The notes beneath the pieces are model-generated. The model was given only the letters and a program-made list of their open reading frames with translations. It was not told where the DNA came from and ran no database searches. The position numbers and the translations under genes are program-made. A DNA stretch of 64,000 nt from Halolamina rubra (lineage in GTDB: Archaea > Halobacteriota > Halobacteria > Halobacteriales > Haloferacaceae). Shown here in pieces: positions 8,615 to 16,518 of the stretch. The stretch covers positions 1-64,000 of the forward strand of contig NZ_BBJN01000009.1 of the NCBI RefSeq assembly GCF_000739555.1, read 5' to 3'. Position 1 is the first letter of the stretch. Each line of letters starts with the position of its first letter.

Positions 8615-8657
8615 GTTTCCTACAAAGGAAACTATATATGGGCTTCCTGCGTAGGAA
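8615..8657 (+). promoter_or_regulatory. TATA box flanked by two palindromic operators
   Basis: Palindrome 1 is GTTTCC-TACAAA-GGAAAC (8615-8632). The TATA-like CTATATATG follows (8632-8640). Palindrome 2 is TTCCT-GCGT-AGGAA (8644-8657). The shared half-site TTTCC/GGAAA suggests one dimeric protein binding on both sides of the promoter. The winged-helix protein encoded divergently is the obvious candidate. The promoter points to the SWIM gene, whose ATG lies about 115 bases downstream. Confidence 0.6.
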
Positions 8658-8660
8658 AAG

Positions 8661-8727
8661 CCGAGGAGGTAGCCGTCCCTCGGGGCGTGGCTGTTCGGAA
8701 AACGCCCGGCGCTGGAGACGCCGGACG
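8661..8727 (+). other. structured 5' leader of the SWIM gene
   Basis: If transcription starts about 25 bases after the TATA box (near 8660), the message would have a leader of about 90 bases, unusual in a lineage with many leaderless genes. It folds into hairpin CCGAGG (8661-8666) with CCTCGG near 8678-8683, and a GC-rich hairpin CGCCCGGCG/CGCCGGACG at about 8703-8727. A regulatory leader or small RNA is possible. Confidence 0.35.
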
Positions 8728-8752
8728 GTGGCCTTCTGTGGAGAGAAAGCCA

Positions 8753-9283
8753 ATGGAAGATATACCGACTACGGCTGATAAGCGCATCGTTGAGGAACTG
8801 AGCTTTGGTGCGAAGACGGCGAAGCGCGTTGGGTGGGAGCAGTTCGAGTTTGGCGTCGAAGCACCCCACCTCGTTCGAGTGACGAACGCAAGTTACGGGT
8901 GTGAGAAAGACGACCACTCGTATCTCGTCGGCGTCGAAGATCGCGACGGGCTTCTCGTTCCCGCCGAGTGCGAGTGTCCCGCTGACAAGTATAACGAGGA
9001 GTACGACTGCAAGCACAAGGTCGCGCTGGCAACAATCGGCGGCCCGGTCGTTTTGCAAGCGGCTGTTGACTACTCTACCCCCACCCAAGACACCGAAGGA
9101 ATAGGTTCCAAGACCCTCGCCGAGCGGGTTCGCGCCGATGGTGGCGTGATTCCCAAGGAAAGACGCGAGGAGGCCGGCGGCGTCATCGACGACGAACGCG
9201 AGGAGTGCGATTGCTCGAAACTCTCAGGAGGCTTCCCGTGCTTCGACTGCTACCTCGCCGGCGAGAAGGAACTCCCCGACTGA
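8753..9283 (+). CDS. SWIM zinc-finger protein
   Basis: A 176-residue protein. A SWIM-type zinc finger (CxC...CxH) is formed by C73, C75, C86 and H88. A second Cys cluster near the C-terminus (CDC...PCFDC) may bind another metal. SWIM domains bind DNA or proteins, and their role in haloarchaeal elements is unknown. I chose the ATG at 8753, preceded by GAGAG, because the upstream in-frame sequence is the promoter and leader. The stop codon is separated by only two bases from the next ATG, so the pair is probably translationally coupled. Confidence 0.75.
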   Translation: MEDIPTTADKRIVEELSFGAKTAKRVGWEQFEFGVEAPHLVRVTNASYGCEKDDHSYLVGVEDRDGLLVPAECECPADKYNEEYDCKHKVALATIGGPVVLQAAVDYSTPTQDTEGIGSKTLAERVRADGGVIPKERREEAGGVIDDEREECDCSKLSGGFPCFDCYLAGEKELPD

Positions 9284-9285
9284 CT

Positions 9286-9432
9286 ATGCCTGTTGCTCAA
9301 AAGACCGACGAACCTTGCCCGCGCTGTGATGACGACCGCGACGTGTGGATGTTCGAGAAGGACGAGCCGACCGTCACAAAGGAACACTACACTTGTGAGG
9401 CGTGTGGGTTCGAGTGGACTGAGATGGAGTGA
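9286..9432 (+). CDS. 48-residue zinc-ribbon protein
   Basis: The start lies two bases after the SWIM gene stop. The whole protein is one zinc ribbon: CPRC (C11, C14) and CEAC (C37, C40), followed by GFEW, in the style of TFIIS/RPB9 ribbons. Small one-domain zinc proteins are common in haloarchaea and often act in nucleic-acid or protein contacts. No partner can be named beyond the co-transcribed SWIM protein. Confidence 0.7.
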   Translation: MPVAQKTDEPCPRCDDDRDVWMFEKDEPTVTKEHYTCEACGFEWTEME

Positions 9433-9960
9433 TTATACGACAGTCACAATAGACAAGGTTGCCCACAAGACTGCTAAGACGACTGTAATCGTGTGGCTCC
9501 TTTCTTGCGCTCTTAGGCGAGTGCCTCTGGACAACTTTTCCAGTTCGAGGGTGGTTGTTGGACTCCACGCCTCCCATCGGAGCAGTTCTTTCTGACCATC
9601 GGCTTCCTCAATGTAGAGTACTCCATTGTCCCCAATTCCGTACTGCATTCCGAACCCGGTGAACTCTCCCAAGTCTTTGGGACTACCAACAGCCAAACAA
9701 AGCCGCTCTGCGTCTCCATTGTAACCAAACATCAACTCCGCGACCTCAACAAGTTGTTTGAACCCATTCTCACCTTCTTCTAAGTACGCAAGTCGAACTT
9801 CATCGTGTTCCTCACGTACCTGTTGAAGTCGGTGAACGCCGTTGCGCGAACGACGTGAGAACAGAGAGTAGCGGGGGTAGAGAATTGGGGTAGAGACTAC
9901 TCCAAGGGATACCAATACGGTTGAAATTCGGAGTAGTGTCCCAACATCTATCTGGAACAT
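9433..9960 (-). CDS. small membrane protein with two TM segments, function unknown
   Basis: A 175-residue protein starting at the ATG at 9960, which has AGGTGA a few bases upstream. A longer frame to 10047 exists, but its extra N-terminus is read through a copy of the GCGATGAGG motif and is less likely. Hydrophobic segments lie near the N-terminus (about residues 6-28) and at the extreme C-terminus (last 20 residues), with about 120 polar residues between. I do not recognise it. It is convergent and adjacent to the zinc-ribbon gene. Confidence 0.62.
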   Translation of the reverse strand: MFQIDVGTLLRISTVLVSLGVVSTPILYPRYSLFSRRSRNGVHRLQQVREEHDEVRLAYLEEGENGFKQLVEVAELMFGYNGDAERLCLAVGSPKDLGEFTGFGMQYGIGDNGVLYIEEADGQKELLRWEAWSPTTTLELEKLSRGTRLRAQERSHTITVVLAVLWATLSIVTVV

Positions 9961-10025
9961 TGTCACCTGTTGTGGAGTCTTTCCCCTTAGGACTTCTCCG
10001 CAGACGTGAGAAGAACTAACCCACA

Positions 10026-10040
10026 TCCCCGCCTCATCGC
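10026..10040 (-). repeat. copy of element motif GCGATGAGGnnGGGR in a divergent gap
   Basis: GCGATGAGGCGGGGA on the minus strand lies between the divergent small membrane protein gene (start 9960) and the SH3-like gene (start 10053). It is close to the consensus and well placed to control both genes. Confidence 0.5.
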
Positions 10041-10052
10041 GTTCCAACGCGA

Positions 10053-10280
10053 ATGAACCGCTTCACCAACGGCGACCGCGTGCGGGTAGACATTCCCGAC
10101 GAAACAGATCCCGATCACGAACGGTACCACGGGGTTCACGGAACGGTCGTGAAGGTACTCGGCGACGACGGCGGCGTAGTGACCGGCGACGACCGCGACG
10201 CGACGATTTACCGTGTCGAACTCGAAAACGAGGAGACGGCTGATTTTCGCTGGCGTGACCTACGGCCGGCGATTGAGTGA
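10053..10280 (+). CDS. small SH3/KOW-like protein
   Basis: A 75-residue acidic protein. The N-terminal pattern GDRVRVDIPDETDPDHERYH, followed by GVHGTVVKVL, resembles the small beta-barrel (SH3/KOW-like) proteins often seen in haloarchaeal genomes and plasmids. No enzymatic motif is visible. Its start is 12 bases after a copy of the element motif. The role is unknown. Confidence 0.65.
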   Translation: MNRFTNGDRVRVDIPDETDPDHERYHGVHGTVVKVLGDDGGVVTGDDRDATIYRVELENEETADFRWRDLRPAIE

Positions 10281-10355
10281 GTCTATCCTACCAGATTTGT
10301 TCCACCGCGCTGTTGCGCGTTTCCGCATCTGAGTGTAGGTACTTCATCGGTGTAG

Positions 10356-10520
10356 TTTGATGAGTACCGCCTGCTCATCGCGCCGTTGAACGTGATTGGC
10401 GCGCGTGCCGTCATTATTGCTAACGGGTATACGGCTATCGGGTCGCTCAAAGAAATCATCAAAACACAACCGGCAATCGACGCCGAAGGACGGGGCGAAT
10501 ACGCGACTTTAACGGTGTAG
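10356..10520 (+). pseudogene. orphan C-terminal coding fragment next to attR
   Basis: A frame of 54 codons from a TAG at 10353 to a TAG at 10518 reads a protein-like sequence (LNVIGARAVIIANGYTAIGS, then KEIIKTQPAIDAEGRGEYAT, ending LTV). It has no ATG; a TTG or GTG near 10386-10392 would be the only starts. It looks like the tail of a longer protein truncated during an earlier recombination near the att site. I do not recognise the family. Confidence 0.35.
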
Positions 10521-10575
10521 TGGTTATATAAAGAAGGGCCGCCTTGTGGCGATTACCGAACGAGCGTAACGCGAG

Positions 10576-10609
10576 TGGACTCGCTGGGATTTGAACCCAG
10601 GGCCTCTTC
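10576..10609. repeat. attR: 34-bp direct repeat within tRNA-Ala
   Basis: Perfect copy of 107-140, covering tRNA nucleotides 39-72. It rebuilds a complete tRNA gene at this junction, the usual outcome for archaeal tRNA-targeted integration. Confidence 0.9.
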
Positions 10610-10647
10610 CTTGCGAAGGAAGCGATCTACCACTGATCTACGAGCCC
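10576..10647 (-). tRNA. tRNA-Ala (anticodon CGC)
   Basis: A 72-nt cloverleaf read from the minus strand. The acceptor stem GGGCTCG/CGAGTCC contains the G3-U70 wobble pair that defines alanine tRNAs. The D-arm is GATC/GATC, the anticodon stem CTTCC/GGAAG, the loop TTCGCAA with anticodon CGC, the T-arm CTGGG-TTCAAAT-CCCAG, and the discriminator base A. CCA is not encoded. The 3' half is the attachment core of the integrated element. Confidence 0.95.
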
Positions 10648-10756
10648 GCACCCGAATCGACGCGGGGGAGCGGTTTGAACGTTGCGCTTCCTCGTCGCCG
10701 GGGCGTCACCGGCGCCGTCGCTACCCGGCGGAGAAAACGTGAGAACGGAAGGCCGC

Positions 10757-11071
10757 TCAGTCCTCGAGGACGATCTCGATCGAGACGTCGTTCGGGACCT
10801 GAATCCGCATCAGCTGGCGGAGCGCGCGCTCGTCCGCGTCGATGTCGATCAGCCGCTTGTGGACCCGCATCTCCCAGTGCTCCCACGTGGCCGTCCCCTC
10901 ACCGTCGGGGGACTTCCGCGCGGGCACGTTGAGCTCCGTCGTCGGGAGCGGGATGGGCCCCGAAAGCGAGACGCCCGTCTTCTCCGCGATCTCGCGGACG
11001 TCGTCGCAGATGTCGTCCAGATCCTCCGGGCTCGTCCCCGTCAGTCGGACGCGGGCCTGTTGCTCGGGCAT
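10757..11071 (-). CDS. rps10: 30S ribosomal protein S10 (uS10)
   Basis: A 104-residue protein with the S10 fold and archaeal signature ([14 protein letters not shown], then [21 protein letters not shown]). It acts in the small-subunit head. The ATG directly abuts the stop codon of the EF-1alpha gene, the conserved archaeal tuf-rps10 pair, so the two are co-transcribed. Full length for the family. Confidence 0.96.
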   Translation of the reverse strand: MPEQQARVRLTGTSPEDLDDICDDVREIAEKTGVSLSGPIPLPTTELNVPARKSPDGEGTATWEHWEMRVHKRLIDIDADERALRQLMRIQVPNDVSIEIVLED

Positions 11072-12340
11072 CTATCGCTCTTCGACGCTCAGGACCTTGC
11101 CGGCCGCGATGGTCTGCCCCATGTCGCGGATGGCGAAGCTCCCCAGCTCCGGGATCTCGCTCGACGGCTCGATCGAGAGCGGCTTCTGGGGGCGGACGGT
11201 GACGACCGCGGCGTCGCCGGACTTGATGAAGTCCGGGTCCTCCTCGGCGACCTCGCCGGTCGACGGGTCGATCTTCTGGTCGATCGACTCGATCGTACAC
11301 GCGACCTGTGCGGTGTGGGCGTGGAACACCGGCGTGTAGCCGGCGGTGATCACGCTCGGGTGCTGCATGACGACGACCTGGGCCTGGAACGTCTCCGCGA
11401 CGCTGGGCGGGTCGTCGGCCGGGCCACAGACGTCGCCACGGCGGATGTCGTCCTTGCCGATGCCGCGGACGTTGAACCCGACGTTGTCACCGGGCGCGGC
11501 GCTGGGCACCTCCTCGTGGTGCATCTCGATCGTCTTCACCTCGCCGCCCACGTCGCTGGGCTGGAAGGAGACGTTGTCGCCCGTGTTGAGCGTCCCCGTC
11601 TCGATCCGTCCGACCGGGACCGTCCCGATGCCGGAGATGGTGTACACGTCCTGGATCGGCAGTCGGAGCGGCGCGTCCGTCGGCGGCTCCGGCTCCGGCA
11701 GGTCGTTGAGGGCCTCGAGCAGAGTCGGGCCGTCGTACCAGCCGGTGTTGTCGGACGCCTCGGCGACGTTGTCGCCCTCGAACGCCGAGATCGGGATGAA
11801 CGTGGTGTCGTCGGTCGCGAACTGGACCTGGTTGAGGAGGTTCGTGACTTCGTCGATGACCTCCTTGTAGGAGTCCTCGCTGTAGTCGACGAGGTCCATC
11901 TTGTTGATCCCGATGATGAGCTCGTTGATACCCAGCGTGCGGGCCAGGAACACGTGCTCTCGGGTCTGGGGCGCGACGCCGTCGTCGGCCGCGACGACGA
12001 GCACCGCGTTGTCGGCCTGCGAGGCGCCCGTGATCATGTTCTTCACGAAGTCACGGTGGCCCGGACAGTCGACGATGGTGAAGTAGTACTCGTCGGTGTC
12101 GAACTCCTGGTGGGCGATGTCGATGGTGACCCCTCGCTCACGCTCCTCGGCGAGGTTGTCCATGACGTAGGCGAACTCGAAGCCGCCCTTGCCCTTCTCC
12201 TCGGCCTCCTCCTTGTGCTGCTCGATGACGTGCTCGGGGACGCTCCCTGTCTCGTACAGGAGTCGGCCCACGAGCGTACTCTTCCCGTGGTCGACGTGGC
12301 CGATAATGGCCAAGTTCTGGTGCGGTTTGTCTTCGCTCAT
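11072..12340 (-). CDS. tef1a: translation elongation factor EF-1alpha
   Basis: A 422-residue GTPase that delivers aminoacyl-tRNA to the ribosome. Motifs seen: P-loop GHVDHGKST (14-22), DCPGH (91-95), NKMD (146-149), then the two beta-barrel domains with the [19 protein letters not shown] region. I chose the ATG at 12340 ([10 protein letters not shown]), matching archaeal orthologues; the frame stays open upstream, but that part is promoter. rps10 follows without a gap. A TATA-like GTTTTAC about 50 bases upstream of the start may drive the pair. Confidence 0.97.
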   Translation of the reverse strand: MSEDKPHQNLAIIGHVDHGKSTLVGRLLYETGSVPEHVIEQHKEEAEEKGKGGFEFAYVMDNLAEERERGVTIDIAHQEFDTDEYYFTIVDCPGHRDFVKNMITGASQADNAVLVVAADDGVAPQTREHVFLARTLGINELIIGINKMDLVDYSEDSYKEVIDEVTNLLNQVQFATDDTTFIPISAFEGDNVAEASDNTGWYDGPTLLEALNDLPEPEPPTDAPLRLPIQDVYTISGIGTVPVGRIETGTLNTGDNVSFQPSDVGGEVKTIEMHHEEVPSAAPGDNVGFNVRGIGKDDIRRGDVCGPADDPPSVAETFQAQVVVMQHPSVITAGYTPVFHAHTAQVACTIESIDQKIDPSTGEVAEEDPDFIKSGDAAVVTVRPQKPLSIEPSSEIPELGSFAIRDMGQTIAAGKVLSVEER

Positions 12341-12466
12341 GGTGGATTCACGCGCTAAAGGCGCTGTGGGGAAACGTTCGGCAGAACGCCGTAAAACCAT
12401 TTCGATACGCACCACCGTAATCCGGCCGCGTACGGCGGTTTGTGCCACTGTACCGTGGTTCTGCCC

Positions 12467-13423
12467 TCAGCGGGGCGACAATCGCCCCACGTCGGAGAGC
12501 ACCGCCGACGCCGTCTCCGGGCCGCCGGCGCCGTGACCCGAGAGGTTCAGCCGGCCGGCGTGGGCGGTCTCGACCTGCACGATGTTCTGGGTGCCGGTCA
12601 CCGCCAGCGTCCCGTTCTGGGGCACCAGCCGCGGGCCCACCCGGACGCCGTCGGGCGACGCCTCGGCGATCAGCCGCACCGTCCGGCCGTCGTCGCCGGC
12701 CAGCGAGAGCGCGCTGACCGGGAGCTTCTCGATCCCCGCCACCTCGGCGTCGGCGAGCGAGAGCGCCTCCTCGCCGCGGGCCTCCCGGAGCACGTTCGCG
12801 ACGATCACGCCTTTCAGCGCCGCGTCGGTGCCGTCCACGTCGAACGTGGGGTCGGCCTCCGCGACGCCGAGCTCCTGGGCCTCCGCGAGCACGTGGTCGT
12901 AGCTCAGCCCCTCGGCGGCCATCCGGGAGAGCACGAAGTTCGCCGTGCCGTTGAGCACGCCCCGGACGCGCTCGACTCGGCTCGGCCCGAAGTCCTCGAC
13001 GGTCCGAACCGCGGGGATCGCGCCGCCGACGGTCGCCTCGAAGCGGAGTTCGCCGGCGCTGTCGCGGGCGGCGGCCCGGATCTCGTCGTACCGTTCGGCG
13101 ACCGGCCCCTTGTTCGCCAGCACGACGTGGCGGTCCCGGTCGAGCGCGGCGACGGCGTTGGAGAAGCCGGGCTCGGCGTCGCCGAGCGTCGTCGGCGTCG
13201 CCTCGACCAGCACGTCGTAGTCGGCGCCGAGCAGGTCGTCGTGGCGCTCGTCGCCGACGGTTCCCGTCTCGGATTTCCGCTCGAACGCCGCGGCCACGTC
13301 GAGCGGATCGCCCAGCGCCGCGCCGGTCGAGTCGGCGACCCCGACCACGTCGTGGCCGTACTCGCCGGCCAGCTCCGCGACGGATCGGCCGACGGCGCCG
13401 GCGCCGACGATTGCGAGCTTCAC
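12467..13423 (-). CDS. hom: homoserine dehydrogenase
   Basis: A 318-residue enzyme reducing aspartate semialdehyde to homoserine in threonine/methionine synthesis. The N-terminal Rossmann motif is GAGAVG (7-12). The catalytic domain has NKGP, the GGAIP box and the GVLNGTANF substrate-binding loop followed by an EADPTFDVDGTDAA segment. The start is a GTG at 13423 that overlaps the TGA of the upstream ACT-domain gene (GTGA), so translation is coupled. It lacks its own C-terminal ACT domain, and the neighbour probably supplies that function. Confidence 0.93.
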   Translation of the reverse strand: MKLAIVGAGAVGRSVAELAGEYGHDVVGVADSTGAALGDPLDVAAAFERKSETGTVGDERHDDLLGADYDVLVEATPTTLGDAEPGFSNAVAALDRDRHVVLANKGPVAERYDEIRAAARDSAGELRFEATVGGAIPAVRTVEDFGPSRVERVRGVLNGTANFVLSRMAAEGLSYDHVLAEAQELGVAEADPTFDVDGTDAALKGVIVANVLREARGEEALSLADAEVAGIEKLPVSALSLAGDDGRTVRLIAEASPDGVRVGPRLVPQNGTLAVTGTQNIVQVETAHAGRLNLSGHGAGGPETASAVLSDVGRLSPR

Positions 13424-13944
13424 GAGCCCGCCTCCAGCGGTTCGACGACGGTCAGTCCCTTCGCGTCGGCGATCTCGCGGACGCGGGCGAGCGCGGCGCC
13501 GCGCTCGCCCGAGCGGGCGCCCAGCCGCAGGTACGCGCTCGAGACCGCCTCGACGCCGTCCGGCGCCGACAGCGAGAGCTCCTCGACGGACACCGTCGAC
13601 GCGCTCTCGATCTCCCGCAGCGTCGCCGAGAGGTCGGTGTCGACGAGGTGGCCGGTCAACAGCACTCGGAACGCCTCGCCGTAGTACTCCTCGTCGGCGG
13701 CGACGACGGTCACGCCTTCCTCGCGCAGCCCCTCGATCACGTCGTCGAACCGGCCGGCGGGACAGTCGATGGCGACCTCGACGGGGATGCGCCCGCCGGG
13801 TGTGAGGTTCCCCCGCTCGTGGAACACCGAGAGCAGGTTCCCCCCGTTCTCGGCGATCGGCTCGAGCGCGGCCCTGAGCTCGCCGGGCTCGTCTGTGAGT
13901 TCGAGCCGGAGCGTGTGGGTGGTGACGCCGTCCTGCCGACTCAT
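13420..13944 (-). CDS. ACT-domain amino-acid-binding regulator
   Basis: A 174-residue protein with an N-terminal ACT domain (LRLELTDEPGELRAALEPIA, then GNLLSVFHERG) and a second ACT-like half. ACT domains sense amino acids. Its stop overlaps the start of homoserine dehydrogenase, so it is probably the separately encoded allosteric subunit that gives feedback control by threonine or a related amino acid. The ligand is inferred from context only. Confidence 0.85.
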   Translation of the reverse strand: MSRQDGVTTHTLRLELTDEPGELRAALEPIAENGGNLLSVFHERGNLTPGGRIPVEVAIDCPAGRFDDVIEGLREEGVTVVAADEEYYGEAFRVLLTGHLVDTDLSATLREIESASTVSVEELSLSAPDGVEAVSSAYLRLGARSGERGAALARVREIADAKGLTVVEPLEAGS

Positions 13945-14008
13945 TGCTGTACGGCACCTCGATCGAACGGATACGGACCAAGCACGTGTGGACGGAGCTT
14001 CCGGGCCG

Positions 14009-14017
14009 GTAAAAGCC
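14009..14017 (-). promoter_or_regulatory. TATA-like box of the ACT/homoserine dehydrogenase operon
   Basis: On the minus strand CTTTTACCGG lies about 65 bases before the ACT gene ATG, in the short gap after the EF-2 stop. It is the only TATA-like stretch there. Confidence 0.35.
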
Positions 14018-14086
14018 TTCCCGGGGTGTGTGAGCGGTCGCTACGGGGTCGAAAAAGCGCGGAGAGAAACCGCAGACGCCGCGGAG

Positions 14087-16276
14087 TTAGAGGTAGTCGA
14101 CCGACTCGGGCAGCTCGAGCTTCATCCCCTTGCGCTCGCGGATCTCCATGATCTTCTCGCGCTGGAGGTTGTCCGCCATCACGCGGAAGCCGGCGTTCTC
14201 GGTGTTCCAGGAGGCGCGCCCCTCGGTCGCGCTCCGGATGTCGCTGGAGAAGCCGATCATCTCCTCGACGGGCGCGACGCCCTCGACGACCATCAGGCCG
14301 CCCTCCTGGTACATGTCGTCGACGCGGCCGCGGCGACCCTGGATCTCGCCGGAGGCGGCGCCCATGTGCTCGCTCGGCACGTCGATGCGGACGTCCTGGA
14401 TCGGCTCCAGCAGCCGGATCTCGCCGTCGATCAGCGCGTGGTGGACGGCCTCACGGACGGCCGGGATGACCTGTGCGGGACCGCGGTGGATGGTGTCCTC
14501 GTGGAGGCGCGCGTCGTGCAGTCGGAGCAGCGTCCCCTGCACGGGCTCGGCCGCCAGCGGGCCGTCGTCGAGCGCCTCGCTCAGCCCCTCGACCACCAGC
14601 TCCATCGTCTCGTTCAGGTGCTGGATCCCCTTCGTGTCGTCGATGAGGATGTTGGTGCCGTGGATCGTCTCCACGTTCTGGGAGGTGTCCTTGTCCATGC
14701 CGGCGTCCTGCAGCGCCTCGCGGCGCTCCAGCTCGGGCATGTCCATGGAGACCTCGCCGCGCTGGATCGCCTCCACGATCTCCTGGCCCATCGGGTGGAT
14801 GGAGATGTAGAACTTGTTGTGGCGGTTGGGCGAGACCCCCTCGACCTCGCGGGACTCCTCCTGGGGCTGCTCGCGGTACACCACGATGGGCTCACCGGTG
14901 TTGACCGGGATCCCCTGCTCCTTCTCGATACGCTGGGTGATCACTTCGAGGTGGAGCTCGCCCTGCCCGGAGATGAGGTGCTCGCCCGTGTCCTCGTTGA
15001 TCTCGATCTGGATCGTCGGGTCCTCCTTGGCGACCTGCTGGAGCGTCTCGATCAGCTTCGGCAGGTCGTCCATCGTCTGAGCCTCGACGGACTTCGTGAT
15101 CACCGGCTCCGAGATGTGCTCGATCGACTCGAACGGCGTCATCTCCACGGAGGAGACCGTGGAACCGGCGATGGCGTCGCGCAGACCGGTGACGGAGGCG
15201 ATGTTCCCCGCGGGGACGCGCTCCACTTCCTCGCGTTCGCTCCCCATGAACAGCCCGACGGACTGGATCCGGTTCTTCCCGGCCGTCCCGGAGACGTAGA
15301 GGTCCTGGCCCTTCTCCAGCGTGCCGGAGAACACGCGACCCGTCGCGATCTCGCCGGCGTGGGGGTCCATCGAGATGTCGGTCACCATGAACACGACCTC
15401 GCCGTCCTCGTTGACCAGCCGCATGTCCTCCGCCAGCTCGGACTCGGCGTCGCCGCGCCAGATGCGCGGGACACGCCGGGGCTGGGCGTCGACGGGGTTG
15501 GGGAAGTGCTCACAGACCATGTCGAGCACCACGTCCGACAGCGGCGAGCGCTCGTGGAGCTCGTCGCGCTTGTCGTTGCGCTCCAGCTCGATGATGTCCT
15601 CGAAGGAGATGCCGGTGCGCTGCATCGACGGCATCGAGACGCCCCACTTGTAGAGCGCCGAGCCGAACCCGACGGTGCCGTCCTCGACGGACACCGTCCA
15701 GTCGTCGTCGATGTCGTCCATCTCCTCGATCATCCCGCGGATCAGCTCGTTCACGTCGGCGATGACGCCGAGCAGGCGCTCCTGCATCTCCTCCTCGCCC
15801 TCCTGGAGCTCGGAGATCAGGCGGTCGACCTTGTTGATGAACAGGGTCGGCTTCACGCCCTCGCGGAGTGCCTGTCGGAGCACTGTCTCCGTCTGGGGCA
15901 TCGCGCCCTCGACGGCGTCGACGACCACCAGCGCGCCGTCGACGGCACGCATCGCGCGGGTCACGTCGCCGCCGAAGTCGACGTGGCCCGGGGTGTCGAT
16001 CAGGTTGATGAGGTGGTTGGTGTCCTCGTACTCGTGGGTCATCGAGACGTTCGCCGCGTCGATGGTGATCCCACGCTCCTGTTCGTCCTCCTTCGTGTCC
16101 ATCGCCAGCTGCTCGCCGGCCGTCCCCTCGGAGATCATCCCCGCGCCCGCGAGGAGGTTGTCCGAAAGGGTGGTCTTCCCGTGGTCGACGTGGGCGGCGA
16201 TGGCGATGTTCCGGATGTTCTCCGGACTGTCCATCAGCCGCTCACACTCTTGGACAATTTTCTTGCGTCGGCCCAT
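14087..16276 (-). CDS. fusA: translation elongation factor EF-2
   Basis: A 729-residue translocase GTPase. Motifs: AHVDHGKT (28-35), switch II DTPGH (94-98), NKVD, and the domain IV loop [11 protein letters not shown], whose histidine is the diphthamide site in archaea and eukaryotes. Length and start ([15 protein letters not shown]) fit archaeal orthologues. Just upstream (minus strand) CGAAACACTACCCTTTTG looks like a BRE/TATA promoter about 30 bases before the ATG. Confidence 0.97.
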   Translation of the reverse strand: MGRRKKIVQECERLMDSPENIRNIAIAAHVDHGKTTLSDNLLAGAGMISEGTAGEQLAMDTKEDEQERGITIDAANVSMTHEYEDTNHLINLIDTPGHVDFGGDVTRAMRAVDGALVVVDAVEGAMPQTETVLRQALREGVKPTLFINKVDRLISELQEGEEEMQERLLGVIADVNELIRGMIEEMDDIDDDWTVSVEDGTVGFGSALYKWGVSMPSMQRTGISFEDIIELERNDKRDELHERSPLSDVVLDMVCEHFPNPVDAQPRRVPRIWRGDAESELAEDMRLVNEDGEVVFMVTDISMDPHAGEIATGRVFSGTLEKGQDLYVSGTAGKNRIQSVGLFMGSEREEVERVPAGNIASVTGLRDAIAGSTVSSVEMTPFESIEHISEPVITKSVEAQTMDDLPKLIETLQQVAKEDPTIQIEINEDTGEHLISGQGELHLEVITQRIEKEQGIPVNTGEPIVVYREQPQEESREVEGVSPNRHNKFYISIHPMGQEIVEAIQRGEVSMDMPELERREALQDAGMDKDTSQNVETIHGTNILIDDTKGIQHLNETMELVVEGLSEALDDGPLAAEPVQGTLLRLHDARLHEDTIHRGPAQVIPAVREAVHHALIDGEIRLLEPIQDVRIDVPSEHMGAASGEIQGRRGRVDDMYQEGGLMVVEGVAPVEEMIGFSSDIRSATEGRASWNTENAGFRVMADNLQREKIMEIRERKGMKLELPESVDYL

Positions 16277-16396
16277 TACCGTCGAGTACCCGTGGCGGGG
16301 TCAAAAGGGTAGTGTTTCGCGTAGCCGGGTGTGCCACCGCCACACGGCGGTTTGGCCGTTCGTGCGGGTGATTTCGGGTCGACGCCTCCGACCGTT

Positions 16397-16474
16397 CGGA
16401 ATCGGCGGCTGACTGTCGCCGCCTTCTACCCGGTCCGGAATCGGCGGCTGACTGTCGCCGCCTTCTACCCGGTC
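16397..16474. repeat. 39-bp tandem duplication in the gap upstream of EF-2
   Basis: Units 16397-16435 and 16436-16474 are identical. Each contains a GGCGG/CCGCC hairpin around CTGACTGTCG. A further inverted repeat ACCGCC-ACAC-GGCGGT lies at 16336-16351. The gap separates EF-2 (leftward) from the HExxH gene (rightward), so these are divergent promoter sequences. The role is unknown. Confidence 0.7.
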
Positions 16475-16518
16475 CCCCCGAAACCGTCTTCCCCCTCTAC
16501 CCCGTGGTACTGACACAC

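Larger units (their letters stand above)
107..10609. mobile_element. integrative element in tRNA-Ala(CGC), carrying a type IIG-like RM system
   Basis: The element is bounded by the perfect 34-bp direct repeats at 107-140 and 10576-10609, with an intact tRNA-Ala at the right end and a tyrosine recombinase at the left end. Base composition inside is visibly less GC-rich than the chromosome to the right. The cargo is an integrase, a restriction-modification enzyme, three small membrane proteins, a winged-helix regulator, SWIM and zinc-ribbon proteins and a small SH3-like protein. No capsid, spike, packaging ATPase or recognisable replication protein was found, so I call it an integrative genetic element rather than a provirus. 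The long gene-free stretch and element-wide repeats may be replication or maintenance sites. Confidence 0.88.

Noticed and set aside
9961-10047. Longer N-terminus for the 9433-9960 membrane protein
   Set aside because: The extra codons come from the GCGATGAGG motif, and the internal ATG has an AGGTGA ribosome-binding site.
107-10609. Element as a provirus (pleolipovirus or head-tailed type)
   Set aside because: No capsid, spike, portal, terminase or packaging ATPase gene; only integrase, RM and small proteins.
12341-12448. N-terminal extension of EF-1alpha
   Set aside because: Orthologues begin at MSEDKP; the extension reads through the promoter region.
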